From the NCBI RefSeq assembly GCF_009766005.1, contig NZ_LMUK01000009.1:44944-108943 (forward strand): a DNA stretch of 64,000 bases, read 5' to 3'. The translations under genes and the position numbers were made by a program. The notes beneath the pieces are model-generated. The model saw only the letters and a list, made by a program, of their open reading frames with translations, did not search any database and was not told the DNA's origin. Below, piece by piece: positions 53,392 through 61,698 of the stretch. The stretch is from Bradyrhizobium sp. S69. Lineage in GTDB: Bacteria > Pseudomonadota > Alphaproteobacteria > Rhizobiales > Xanthobacteraceae. Every line of letters starts with the position of its first letter. Position 1 is the first letter of the stretch.

Positions 53392-53504
53392 CGCCGGCGC
53401 ATAGCGTGCGCCCGTTTGTGTCGGTTGATCGCATGCCGGCATCTCGCCATAGTGCCGGGAATCAATAGATCCCGACGGGCGGAAGCACGGAAATACCAAA
53501 TCCA

Positions 53505-54749
53505 ATGAGCGGCGTGACGGCAACCGACGAGATATCGAACGACGCGCGGGCGCGATCCAACGTGCTGCGTCTGGCGGCGGCGCAGGCGTTGACCGGCGCC
53601 AACTCGGCGGTGATTTTCGCCACCGGCTCGATTGTCGGCGCGACCTTGGCGCCGGATATCTCGCTCGCGACGGTGCCGCTGTCGATGTACGTGGTCGGGC
53701 TTGCCGCCGGCACGCTGCCGACCGGTGCGATTTCCCGGGCGTATGGCCGCCGCGTCGCCTTCATCATCGGCACCGGCTGCGGCGTGCTGACCGGCCTGCT
53801 CGGCGCGTTCGCCATTTTGCATGCGTCGTTTCCGCTGTTTTGCGGCGCCACCTTCCTGGGCGGATTGTACGGCGCGGTGTCGCAATCCTACCGGTTCGCC
53901 GCCGCCGACGGCGCCAGCGCGGAATACCGCCCCAAGGCCGTGTCGTGGGTGATGGCCGGCGGCGTGTTCGCCGGCGTGCTGGGTCCGCAGCTCGTGCAAT
54001 GGACCATGAATATCTGGCCGCCTTATTTGTTCGCCTTCAGCTTCGTGGTGCAGGCGATCGTCGCCTTGGTGGCGATGGCGGTGCTCTCCGGCATCGACGC
54101 GCCGAAGCCGGCGCCGGCGGATCTTCACGGCGGACGGCCGCTGCTCGAGATCGTGCGGCAGCCGCGGTTCATCGCCGCGGCACTGTGCGGCATCATCGCC
54201 TATCCGATGATGAATCTGGTGATGACCTCGGCGCCGCTGGCGATGAAAATGTGCGGCCTCTCGGTCAGCGATTCGAATTTCGGCATTCAGTGGCATATCG
54301 TGGCGATGTACGGGCCGAGCTTTTTTACCGGCTCGCTGATCGCGCGCTTCGGAGCGCGGCGGATTGTGGCGGCCGGCCTGCTGCTGGAAACGGCTGCGGC
54401 GACCATCGGCCTGTCGGGCATCACCGCGCTGCACTTCTGGGCCACGCTGATCGTGCTCGGCATCGGCTGGAATTTTGCCTTTGTCGGGGCATCCGCGCTG
54501 GTGCTGGAGACGCATCGGCCGCAGGAGCGCAACAAGGTGCAGGCCTTCAACGACTTCCTGGTGTTCGGAATGATGGCAGTGGGATCGTTCTCGTCCGGCC
54601 AGTTGCTGGCGAATTACGGCTGGTCCGCGGTCAATCTGGTGGTGTTTCCGCCGGTCTTTTTGGGACTCGCGGTATTGATGCTGGCATCGTTCGCCCGGCG
54701 CCGGGCAAGCCTGCGCGCCGTGGACCAAATTCCCGACCCGAGCATCTGA
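53505..54749 (+). CDS. MFS transporter
   Basis: 414-residue carrier with about twelve membrane segments. The opening LRLAAAQALTGANSAVIFAT, the loop GAISRAYGRRVAFIIG and GAVSQSYRFAAADGASAEYR are typical of a group of uncharacterised MFS exporters in alphaproteobacteria; GARRIVAAGLLLETAAATIG begins the second half. It follows the DUF938 gene by 113 bases on the same strand. The substrate is unknown. Confidence 0.88.
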   Translation: MSGVTATDEISNDARARSNVLRLAAAQALTGANSAVIFATGSIVGATLAPDISLATVPLSMYVVGLAAGTLPTGAISRAYGRRVAFIIGTGCGVLTGLLGAFAILHASFPLFCGATFLGGLYGAVSQSYRFAAADGASAEYRPKAVSWVMAGGVFAGVLGPQLVQWTMNIWPPYLFAFSFVVQAIVALVAMAVLSGIDAPKPAPADLHGGRPLLEIVRQPRFIAAALCGIIAYPMMNLVMTSAPLAMKMCGLSVSDSNFGIQWHIVAMYGPSFFTGSLIARFGARRIVAAGLLLETAAATIGLSGITALHFWATLIVLGIGWNFAFVGASALVLETHRPQERNKVQAFNDFLVFGMMAVGSFSSGQLLANYGWSAVNLVVFPPVFLGLAVLMLASFARRRASLRAVDQIPDPSI

Positions 54750-54802
54750 CCCGGACGGCTGCGCTCGACTATATAAGCGAGCGTAAACGCATGGGAGGTT
54801 TT

Positions 54803-55162
54803 ATGCCGTCACGAGCCCGTCTCGACGAATTCATTGCGGTGGTCGTATCCGGAGATCACGCCGGCGCCATTGAGCGTTATTACACCGAGGATGCCAGCAT
54901 GCAGGAGAACGAAGCTCCGCCGCGCGTCGGCCGCGACGGGCTGGTCGCGCGCGAGCGCAGCGTTCTCGCGCAGATGACGGATGTCTATTCCGAGGCGGTG
55001 TCGTCGGTGGTCGAAGGCGACCGCGTCGCGATCCAATGGATTTTCAAGCTTACCGATAAATCCGGCAAGGTGCGCCGGCGCGAAGAAGTCGCGCTGCAGC
55101 AGTGGCGCGGTGACCGGATTTTTCGCGAGCGATTTTTCTACGATCCGACCGCGCCGGAATGA
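54803..55162 (+). CDS. SnoaL/NTF2-like protein
   Basis: 119-residue protein of the NTF2-like superfamily (SnoaL/ketosteroid isomerase fold). ATG at 54803 has GGGAGG four bases upstream; longer frames read into the MFS gene's other frame and were discarded. The fold pattern is RLDEFIAVVVSGDHAGAIER, YYTEDASMQENEAPPRVGRD, VEGDRVAIQWIFKLTDKSG and LQQWRGDRIFRERFFYDP. Family members bind small hydrophobic ligands or isomerise them; nothing here fixes the role. It follows the MFS gene by 53 bases and may be co-transcribed with it. Confidence 0.85.
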   Translation: MPSRARLDEFIAVVVSGDHAGAIERYYTEDASMQENEAPPRVGRDGLVARERSVLAQMTDVYSEAVSSVVEGDRVAIQWIFKLTDKSGKVRRREEVALQQWRGDRIFRERFFYDPTAPE

Positions 55163-55218
55163 TACTTCGGCGGGCATCGAAGTCTCCTTCGGGTTGATCT
55201 GCTAGATATACAAATAGT

Positions 55219-55307
55219 CGTCATGGCCGGGCTTGACCCGGCCATCCACGTCTTGATCCATGCCGAAGGCAAGCAGTTGGATGGCCGGGTCAAGCCCGGC
55301 CATGACG
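55219..55307. repeat. Palindromic intergenic repeat, family E
   Basis: About 89 bp, outer arms CGTCATGGCCGGGCTTGACC and GGTCAAGCCCGGCCATGACG, a perfect 20-base-plus inverted pair, around a loop with ATCCA / TGGAT. It sits between the SnoaL-like gene and an MFS gene, and one possible start codon of the latter lies inside its right arm. Confidence 0.9.
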
Positions 55308-55334
55308 GACAAAGAGACCAACGAAGAGATACCC

Positions 55335-56594
55335 TTGGACGCCTCAAACCACATCGCCGTCGACGAAACCTCGATCCGCTATGAGGGCTGGCGGATCGTT
55401 GCGGTCTGCTTCCTGGTGGCGACCTTCGGCTGGGGCCTCGGCTTTTACGGCCAAAGCGTCTATGTCGCCGAGCTGCATCGGCTGCACGGCTGGCCGGCGT
55501 CGCTGATCGCCAGCGGCACCACCTTTTTCTATCTGTTCGGCGCGCTGCTGGTGGTGTTTGTCAGCGAAGCGATCCGAAGCTTCGGGCCGCGCAATTGCCT
55601 GCTGGCGGGCGTCTGCGCGATGGCGGCGGCGGCCGTCGCGATCGGCCTGGCCCGCGAACCCTGGCAACTCTTTGCCGCCGATGCCGTGCTATCCCTCGGC
55701 TGGGCCGGCACCAGCCTCGGCATGATCACCAATACGCTCGGCCTCTGGTTCGACCACAAGCGCGGCATGGCGATCAGCCTGGCGCTGAACGGCGCGAGTT
55801 TTGGCGGCATCATCGGCGTGCCGCTCTTGGTCGCCGCGATCGAGGCGTTTGGCTTCTCCGGCGCGCTGATCGCGGCGGCGGCCGTGATGCTGGTGCTGAT
55901 GGTGCCGATCATCCTGATCTTTGTCGGACAACCGCCGCGCCGTGGCAGCGTCACAGCCGGGCCGGCCGCGACCGATGCGCCGTCGGCAACGCGCATCCGC
56001 GCGCAGGCGTTCCGCGACCTCGCTTTCCTGACGGTCTCGATCGCGTTCGCACTGGTGCTGTTCGCGCAAGTCGGATTCATCGTGCACCTGATCGCATTCC
56101 TCGATCCGGTGATCGGCCGAAGTGGTGCTGCGACCGCGGTGGCGCTGTTGACCGCGATGGCGGTGGTCGGGCGCGTGTTGTTTTCGACCGTGATCGACCG
56201 GCTCAATCAACGGCTGGCCTCGGCGATCTCGTTTATGAGCCAGGCCGTGGCGCTCGCCATCATCATCAACTCCCACAACGAGATCGTGCTGGTCGTGGCC
56301 TGCGGGCTATTTGGTTTCTCGGTCGGCAATCTGATCACGCTGCCGTCGCTGATCGTGCAGCGCGAATTCGATTCCCGTTCGTTCGGCGTGTTGGTCAGCC
56401 TGATCACCGCGATCAACCAGGTCACCTACGCCTTCGGCCCCGGCGTGATCGGCCTGCTGCGCGATATCTCCGGAAGCTATTCGCTGCCGCTGTACGGATG
56501 CATCGGGCTGGAACTGACCGCGGCGGCGCTGATCATGGTGCGGGGGCATACAGGTAAAGTCTCATCCGCTGCTACAACGGCACCGTCATCCTGA
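55335..56594 (+). CDS. MFS transporter, monocarboxylate-porter-like
   Basis: 419-residue carrier with twelve predicted membrane segments. The N-terminal WRIVAVCFLVATFGWGLGFY, GLWFDHKRGMAISLALNGAS and RSFGVLVSLITAINQVTYAF match the monocarboxylate/oxalate-porter-like MFS group. TTG at 55335 is chosen because GAAGAG lies six bases upstream; ATG at 55302 would start inside a family E repeat and has no ribosome site. The last codons (TTAPSS) and the stop come from the family A repeat beginning at 56584, so the original C-terminus was probably altered when the repeat arrived. Confidence 0.87.
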   Translation: MDASNHIAVDETSIRYEGWRIVAVCFLVATFGWGLGFYGQSVYVAELHRLHGWPASLIASGTTFFYLFGALLVVFVSEAIRSFGPRNCLLAGVCAMAAAAVAIGLAREPWQLFAADAVLSLGWAGTSLGMITNTLGLWFDHKRGMAISLALNGASFGGIIGVPLLVAAIEAFGFSGALIAAAAVMLVLMVPIILIFVGQPPRRGSVTAGPAATDAPSATRIRAQAFRDLAFLTVSIAFALVLFAQVGFIVHLIAFLDPVIGRSGAATAVALLTAMAVVGRVLFSTVIDRLNQRLASAISFMSQAVALAIIINSHNEIVLVVACGLFGFSVGNLITLPSLIVQREFDSRSFGVLVSLITAINQVTYAFGPGVIGLLRDISGSYSLPLYGCIGLELTAAALIMVRGHTGKVSSAATTAPSS

Positions 56595-56694
56595 GGTGCG
56601 CGTCGTCTTCGACGCGCCTCGAAGGATGGTGTTCAGCGCCGTGCGTGCGGCCATCCTTCGAGACGCGGCGAAGACGCCGCTCCTCAGGATGACG
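56584..56694. repeat. Palindromic intergenic repeat, family A, copy 4
   Basis: 111 bp copy of the element at 2886-2996, with loop arms GCGTCGTCTTCGACGC and GCGGCGAAGACGCCGC. Its left end supplies the stop codon of the preceding MFS gene, and it separates that gene from the convergent VOC gene. Confidence 0.9.
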
Positions 56695-56712
56695 GTTGAG
56701 TTGTTGTGCAGG

Positions 56713-57207
56713 TCAGCTTTCCCGCTGCCGCAACAAATCCTCAAGATCCAGCCGCCGCGTGAACATCGACAGCGATCCGTCCGGTTGGCGCGGCCATTGC
56801 TCGCTTGGCCGGTCCCAATAGAGCTCGACGCCGTTCTCGTCGGGGTCGCGCAAATACAGCGCTTCGCTGACGCCATGGTCGCTGGCGCCGTCGAGTTGAA
56901 TGCCGGCCTCAACCACGCGATGCAGCGCGTCCGCCAGCGCCGGCCGCGTCGGATACAGAATCGCGGTGTGAAACAGTCCGGTGGTGCCGGGCGGCGGCGG
57001 GTGGCCGCCTTTGCTTTCCCAGGTATTGAGTCCGATATGATGGTGATAGCCGCCGGCCGAGATGAAGGCCGCGCTGGAGCCGATGCGCTGCATCAGCTCG
57101 AATCCCAGCACGCCGCAATAAAATCCGAGCGCCCGGTCGAGATCGGCGACCTTGAGGTGAACATGCCCGATGCGGGTGCCGGCGACGATGGGCGGATTTC
57201 CGAGCAT
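56713..57207 (-). CDS. VOC family protein (glyoxalase/ring-cleavage dioxygenase-like)
   Basis: 164-residue single-chain vicinal oxygen chelate protein. The domain opens RIGHVHLKVADLDRALGFY with the first metal histidine, continues AGGYHHHIGLNTWESKGGHP (second histidine) and ends LRDPDENGVELYWDRP (the glutamate ligand). This resembles CatE-type catechol 2,3-dioxygenase and related proteins. It follows an AhpD-like gene by 54 bases on the same strand; the two probably form an operon. The substrate is unknown. Confidence 0.88.
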   Translation of the reverse strand: MLGNPPIVAGTRIGHVHLKVADLDRALGFYCGVLGFELMQRIGSSAAFISAGGYHHHIGLNTWESKGGHPPPPGTTGLFHTAILYPTRPALADALHRVVEAGIQLDGASDHGVSEALYLRDPDENGVELYWDRPSEQWPRQPDGSLSMFTRRLDLEDLLRQRES

Positions 57208-57261
57208 GCTCTCTCCAAATGGGTTGAATGCGTTCGCTGCGGTCTATGCAGCGTTCATTCA

Positions 57262-57807
57262 TCACGCAAGATCGGACACCTCGCCCTCGGGCAGGCCGAA
57301 TTCGAACGTGTTCAGCGTCATCGAGACCATGGTGTAATAGCCGCACAGGCCGATGATCTCGGTGATGCCGCGCTCGCCGACCAGTCTGACGGCTTCGTCG
57401 TAAAGCGGCTTCGACACGCCGTGGCCTTCATGCAGCGACTTGCTGACTTCGTAAATGATCTTGCCCTTGGGGTCATCGAACTCAGGCGTGCGGCGGTCGC
57501 GGATGGCATCGATGATTTTGGGGTCCATGCCGCCCTTCAGCGCCAACCGCTTATGGGCGAACCATTCGTAATGCGAGGTCCAGTGCCGCGCGGTGACCAG
57601 GATCGCGATCTCGGACAGCTTGGCCGGAAAAGTTGTGTCGAACCGCAGCATGCCGCCGAGACGGGTGGCGTGACGCGCCATTTCCGGGCTGTTGAGCCAG
57701 GCCATCATCGGGGCCGGCGGCGCGCCGCGCTTGCCGGCGATCGATTCGTCATAGGTTTGTTTCTGGTCCTCGTTCATTTCGCCAGGCGAAAGCAGTTTCA
57801 GGCGCAT
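57262..57807 (-). CDS. Carboxymuconolactone decarboxylase (AhpD-like) family protein
   Basis: 181-residue all-helical protein of the CMD/AhpD superfamily. ATG at 57807 has GAGGAA six bases upstream; an extension to 57891 would read through a repeat. The core is LSEIAILVTARHWTSHYEWF then AHKRLALKGGMDPKIIDAIR. The redox CxxC pair of AhpD is missing, and the Glu/His pattern fits the decarboxylase-like branch. It lies upstream of the VOC gene in the same direction. A detoxification or catabolic role with it is plausible but unproven. Confidence 0.87.
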   Translation of the reverse strand: MRLKLLSPGEMNEDQKQTYDESIAGKRGAPPAPMMAWLNSPEMARHATRLGGMLRFDTTFPAKLSEIAILVTARHWTSHYEWFAHKRLALKGGMDPKIIDAIRDRRTPEFDDPKGKIIYEVSKSLHEGHGVSKPLYDEAVRLVGERGITEIIGLCGYYTMVSMTLNTFEFGLPEGEVSDLA

Positions 57808-57833
57808 GTCCGTTTCCTCTTGTTTTTCAATCG

Positions 57834-57902
57834 CTAGAGCATGATCCGGAAAAGTGGAAACCGGTTTTCCGAAAAGATCATGCTCAAACAATAAGCTCTA
57901 GA
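57834..57902. repeat. Palindromic intergenic repeat, family G
   Basis: CTAGAGCATGATCCGGAAAA and the reverse arm TTTTCCGAAAAGATCATGCT form an imperfect hairpin, with outer CTAGAGC / GCTCTAG. It sits just upstream of the AhpD-like gene. An inverted core copy lies between soxY and soxZ. Confidence 0.85.
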
Positions 57903-58028
57903 CTTACGCGAATATACCCGATCGGCCCTCCTGACCACATCCGCCACCGCATGGGCGAGCCAGAGACATATTGAATTCCGCAAGGCGACGGCTAAGGTCT
58001 TTTCAAATAATCTGGATGGAACGCGCCA

Positions 58029-59213
58029 ATGACCGATCACGATCAATTCCGCCGCGACACCCGCGCCTGGCTCGAGGCCAATTGCCCGCCGGAGATGCGG
58101 CGTCCGATGAATTCGGAGGAAGACACCTTCTGGGGCGGCCGCACCACCAAATTCTCCTCGGAGCCGCAGCGCGTCTGGTTCGAACGGATGCGCGACAAAG
58201 GCTGGACGGTGCCGCACTGGCCCACGGAATATGGCGGCGGCGGCCTCGATGCCGAGCAGACAAAAATCATGCGTCAGGAAATGGCGGCGATCGGCGCGCG
58301 GCAGCCGCTGACGTCGTTCGGCATTTCCATGCTCGGGCCGGCATTGCTGAAATACGGCACCGACGCGCAGAAGAAAGAGCATCTGCCGAAGATCGCGGCC
58401 GGCCTGATCCGCTGGTGCCAGGGCTATTCCGAGCCGAACGCCGGATCGGATCTCGCCTCACTGCAGACCCGCGCCGAAAGCGACGGCGACGACTTCGTCA
58501 TCACCGGCCAGAAGATCTGGACGTCGTACGCGAACTACGCGGACTGGATCTTCTGCCTGGTACGGACCGATGCTTCGGCCAAGAAGCATGATGGCATCAG
58601 CTTCATCCTGTTCGACATGACTTCGAAGGGCGTCTCGACCAAGCCGATCCTGTTGATCTCGGGACGATCGCCGTTCTGCGAAACCTTCTTCGACAATGTG
58701 CGGGTGCCCAAGTCCCATGTGGTCGGCACCGTCAACCGCGGTTGGGATGTTGCCAAATATCTGCTGCAACACGAACGCGCGATGATCTCCGGCATGGGCG
58801 AACGCGGCGTCGGCCGCCCGCTGGGGCAGATCGCCGCCGACTCCGTCGGCACCGATGCGCAGGGCCGGCTGGAGGATTCGATGCTGCGCGGTCAGATCGC
58901 GAGCTTCGAGATCGACGAGGCGGCGCTGTCGGCCGCCGCCGAGCGCGCGGTCGATCTGGCCAAGGCAGGCCAGTCGCATCCGGCTTTTTCGTCGGCGATG
59001 AAATATTACGGCACTGAGTTGAACAAACGCCGCTACGAGATCCTGATGTCGGCCGGCGGCATCGATGCCCTGGAGTGGGAGAGCGAACGCTCGAAGGGCG
59101 GCGCCCGCCCGCGCGCCTGGCTGCGCACCAAGGCCAATTCGATCGAAGGCGGCACTTCCGAGGTGATGCTCGGCATCGTGGCAAAACGGATTCTCGATCT
59201 GCCGGGGGCTTGA
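58029..59213 (+). CDS. Acyl-CoA dehydrogenase
   Basis: 394-residue FAD-dependent acyl-CoA dehydrogenase. N-terminal features are WLEANCPPEMRRP and WTVPHWPTEYGGGGLDAEQT, the flavin-loop motif is WCQGYSEPNAGSDLASLQTR, then GQKIWTSYANYADWIFCLVR, and the C-terminus reads TKANSIEGGTSEVMLGIVAK. It is a member of the group that often works as a heterodimer, with a shorter acyl-CoA dehydrogenase encoded next to it, as in steroid or side-chain degradation (FadE-type pairs). The partner here would be the gene at 59372. The substrate is unknown. Confidence 0.92.
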   Translation: MTDHDQFRRDTRAWLEANCPPEMRRPMNSEEDTFWGGRTTKFSSEPQRVWFERMRDKGWTVPHWPTEYGGGGLDAEQTKIMRQEMAAIGARQPLTSFGISMLGPALLKYGTDAQKKEHLPKIAAGLIRWCQGYSEPNAGSDLASLQTRAESDGDDFVITGQKIWTSYANYADWIFCLVRTDASAKKHDGISFILFDMTSKGVSTKPILLISGRSPFCETFFDNVRVPKSHVVGTVNRGWDVAKYLLQHERAMISGMGERGVGRPLGQIAADSVGTDAQGRLEDSMLRGQIASFEIDEAALSAAAERAVDLAKAGQSHPAFSSAMKYYGTELNKRRYEILMSAGGIDALEWESERSKGGARPRAWLRTKANSIEGGTSEVMLGIVAKRILDLPGA

Positions 59214-59235
59214 AGGGCCGTCGGTCGCAAACACC

Positions 59236-59334
59236 CGTCATTCCGGGGCGCGCGTAGCGCGAGCCCGGAATCCATAACCACGACAGGGAGTATGGATTCC
59301 GGGCCTACGCCAAGAGGCGTATCCCGGAATGACG
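59236..59334. repeat. Palindromic intergenic repeat, family B
   Basis: 99 bp, arms CGTCATTCCGGGGCGCGCGT and the reverse TCCCGGAATGACG, inner GGAATCCATA / TATGGATTCC. It lies between the two acyl-CoA dehydrogenase genes. A single copy is seen. Confidence 0.85.
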
Positions 59335-59371
59335 AAATTAAAATTTTGGTTCTAACATCCGGGATTCATCC

Positions 59372-60511
59372 ATGCCTCTCGTCCTCACCGAAGAACAATC
59401 GATGCTGCGCGACAGCGCGCGTGGCCTGATCAGCGACAAGGCGCCGGTGTCGCATCTGCGGCAGCTTCGCGACGGCAAGGACGCCACGGGATTTTCCCGC
59501 GAGCTGTGGCGGGCCTTTGCCGAGATGGGATTTTCCGGACTGCTGGTGCCGGAAGCGTTCGGCGGCAGTGGGCTCGGCTGTGTCGAAGCCGGCGTGGTGA
59601 TGGAAGAAATCGGCCGCAATTTGATGCCGTCGCCGTTTCTGTCGACCGCGGTCGTGGCGGCGTCGGCGCTGTCGCGCGGCGGCAGCGATGTGCAGAAATC
59701 GCACTATCTGCCGAAGATATCCGACGGCTCGCTGCTGGCCGCGCTCGCGATCGACGAGGGCGCAAAACATCGTCCGCTGCAAACCAGCATGCAGGCGGTT
59801 CGCTCCGGCAACGGTTTTCGACTGAATGGCAACAAGGCCTTCGTGGTCGACGGCCACACCGCGGATCTCGTGATCGTCGCGGCGCGCACCGCAGGCGGCG
59901 CCGGCGAGCGCGACGGCCTGACGCTGTTCCTGGTCGATCCCAAGTCAAAGGGCGTGGCGACCGAGCGCACCGCGATGGTCGATTCGCATAACGCCGCCCG
60001 AATCGTGTTCGACAATGTCGAGGTCGACGCGGACGGCGTGCTCGGCGAAGTCGATCAGGGCGTCGGCTTGCTCGAAGGCGTGCTTAATATTGGCCGCGGC
60101 GCGGTGGCGTCGGAAATGGTCGGGCTCAGCGAAGAAGTGTTCGGCCGCACCGTCTCCTATCTGAAGGAGCGCAAGCAGTTCGGAAAGCTGATCGGCGAAT
60201 TCCAGGCGCTGCAGCACCGCGCCGCGCAGCTCTATATCGAGATCGAGATCACCCGCGCGGCGGTGCTGAGGGCGTTGCAGACGCTCGATGGCGATTTCGA
60301 GCAGGCGGGTGCTGCGGTCGCGGTTGCAAAAGCGCGCGCCGGTTCAACCGCGACGCTGGCGGTGCAGGAAGGCGTGCAGATGCACGGCGGCATGGGCATG
60401 ACCGACCAGTTCGACATCGGCTTCTTCATGAAGCGCGCGCGGGTCTGTCAGGAATTGTTCGGCGACGCCAATTTCCACGCCGATCAGTTGGCGCGGATGA
60501 AGAGTTATTGA
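59372..60511 (+). CDS. Acyl-CoA dehydrogenase (second of pair)
   Basis: 379-residue FAD-dependent acyl-CoA dehydrogenase. It opens LVLTEEQSMLRDSARGLISD, includes FGGSGLGCVEAGVVMEEIGR, has a shortened flavin-loop motif (LLAALAIDEGAKHRP) and ends with VQEGVQMHGGMGMTDQFDIG. The usual catalytic-loop GSD motif of its neighbour is not obvious here, which is common for the partner subunit of heteromeric dehydrogenases. It follows the first gene by 158 bases, with a repeat between them. Confidence 0.9.
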   Translation: MPLVLTEEQSMLRDSARGLISDKAPVSHLRQLRDGKDATGFSRELWRAFAEMGFSGLLVPEAFGGSGLGCVEAGVVMEEIGRNLMPSPFLSTAVVAASALSRGGSDVQKSHYLPKISDGSLLAALAIDEGAKHRPLQTSMQAVRSGNGFRLNGNKAFVVDGHTADLVIVAARTAGGAGERDGLTLFLVDPKSKGVATERTAMVDSHNAARIVFDNVEVDADGVLGEVDQGVGLLEGVLNIGRGAVASEMVGLSEEVFGRTVSYLKERKQFGKLIGEFQALQHRAAQLYIEIEITRAAVLRALQTLDGDFEQAGAAVAVAKARAGSTATLAVQEGVQMHGGMGMTDQFDIGFFMKRARVCQELFGDANFHADQLARMKSY

Positions 60512-60518
60512 GGGGCTG

Positions 60519-60579
60519 CGCCACTGCGCGGAACAACATCCTTCGAGACGCGGCGAAGACGCCGCTCCTCAGGATGACG
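60519..60579. repeat. Half copy of palindromic repeat family A (inverted)
   Basis: Reading the minus strand: CGTCATCCTGAGGAGCGGCG, then CTCGAAGGATGTTGTTCCGC, ending near GCGCAGTGGCGC. This equals one arm plus centre of the full element; the other arm is missing. It separates convergent genes. Confidence 0.75.
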
Positions 60580-60594
60580 TCCGAGCTGATTTGC

Positions 60595-61632
60595 CTACCT
60601 TATCGGCGGCGCGTACTGGATGCCGCCGGCGTTCCAGAGCTGGTTGAGCCCGCGGGGAATGCCGAGTTTCGATCCGCTGCCGACATTGCGCTCATAGACC
60701 TCGCCGTAATTGCCGACGTGGCGAATGATGCGGACGGCCCAATCCTTGGTCAGGCCGAGGTCTTCGCCGTAGGTGCCCTCGGTGCCGACCAGCCGCATCA
60801 CGTCGGGCTTTTTCGACTTCAGCGCTTCGTCGATATTCTGCGAGGTAATGCCGAGCTCTTCGGCGTTGATCATCGCGTACAGCGTCCACTTCACGATCAG
60901 CATCCAGTCGTCGTCCCGTTCGCGCACCACCGGCGCCAGCGGTTCCTTGGAGATGATATCGGGCAGGATGACATGGTCGCCGGGCTTCGCAAGATTGAGC
61001 CGCAGCGCATAAAGCTGGGAGGCGTCGGCGGTGAGGACGTCGCATTTGCCGGTGTCATAGGCCTTGACGACATCGTCCAGCTTCTCGAACTTCATCTCCT
61101 GGTATTTCATGTTATTGGCGCGGAAATAATCCGAAAGGTTGAGCTTGGTCGTGGTGTTGTCCTGCACGCAGACCTTGCTGCCGTCGAGCGCCAGCGCGGA
61201 ATCGATATTTTTGGCGCGGGGCAGCATGAATCCTTCGCCGTCATAATAGGCCACGGCCGGGAAATAGAGGTCGTAATTGGTCTCGCGCGACATGCTCCAG
61301 GTCGAGTTGCGGGAGAGAATATCGACCTTCCGGTTCTGCAATTCCTTGAAGCGCTCATTGGCATCGAGTGGAATGAATTTGGCCTTCTTCGGATCGTCGA
61401 AGATGGCCGCTGCGACCGCGCGGCAGAAATCGACGTCGAAGCCGCTCCAGTTGCCCTTGTCGTCGGGAATCGAGAAGCCGGGCAGCCCGGTATTGACGCC
61501 GCACAGCACTTCACCGCGCCGGACCGTCCGCTTGAGGGTCTTGGTATCGTATCGCTCGTAGGTGATCGCGGCGGCCGCGACGGCGGCTGCGACCACCAGC
61601 CCGATCAGGAGGCCGCCTCGAAATGTCCGCAT
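60595..61632 (-). CDS. Amino-acid ABC transporter substrate-binding protein, AapJ/BztA-like
   Basis: 345-residue periplasmic protein (family 3 binding protein). The N-terminal hydrophobic segment (GGLLIGLVVAAAVAAAAITY) is a signal peptide or anchor. Family marks are LKRTVRRGEVLCGVNTGLPG, WSGFDVDFCRAVAAAIFDD, DILSRNSTWSMSRE and VGNYGEVYERNVGSGSKLGI. These are typical of AapJ, the general L-amino-acid binding protein of rhizobia. The transporter genes (aapQMP) are not beside it, so it is an orphan, or the partners lie elsewhere. Confidence 0.9.
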   Translation of the reverse strand: MRTFRGGLLIGLVVAAAVAAAAITYERYDTKTLKRTVRRGEVLCGVNTGLPGFSIPDDKGNWSGFDVDFCRAVAAAIFDDPKKAKFIPLDANERFKELQNRKVDILSRNSTWSMSRETNYDLYFPAVAYYDGEGFMLPRAKNIDSALALDGSKVCVQDNTTTKLNLSDYFRANNMKYQEMKFEKLDDVVKAYDTGKCDVLTADASQLYALRLNLAKPGDHVILPDIISKEPLAPVVRERDDDWMLIVKWTLYAMINAEELGITSQNIDEALKSKKPDVMRLVGTEGTYGEDLGLTKDWAVRIIRHVGNYGEVYERNVGSGSKLGIPRGLNQLWNAGGIQYAPPIR

Positions 61633-61698
61633 GATTTATCTCGCAATCGATGGAGGGAAATGGATCGGGTGTGCAGGGGTGTCCAAGCAGCGCGGCGA

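Noticed and set aside
53181..54728. 515-codon minus-strand frame
   Set aside because: Antisense of the MFS gene; His/Arg/Gln-rich translation.
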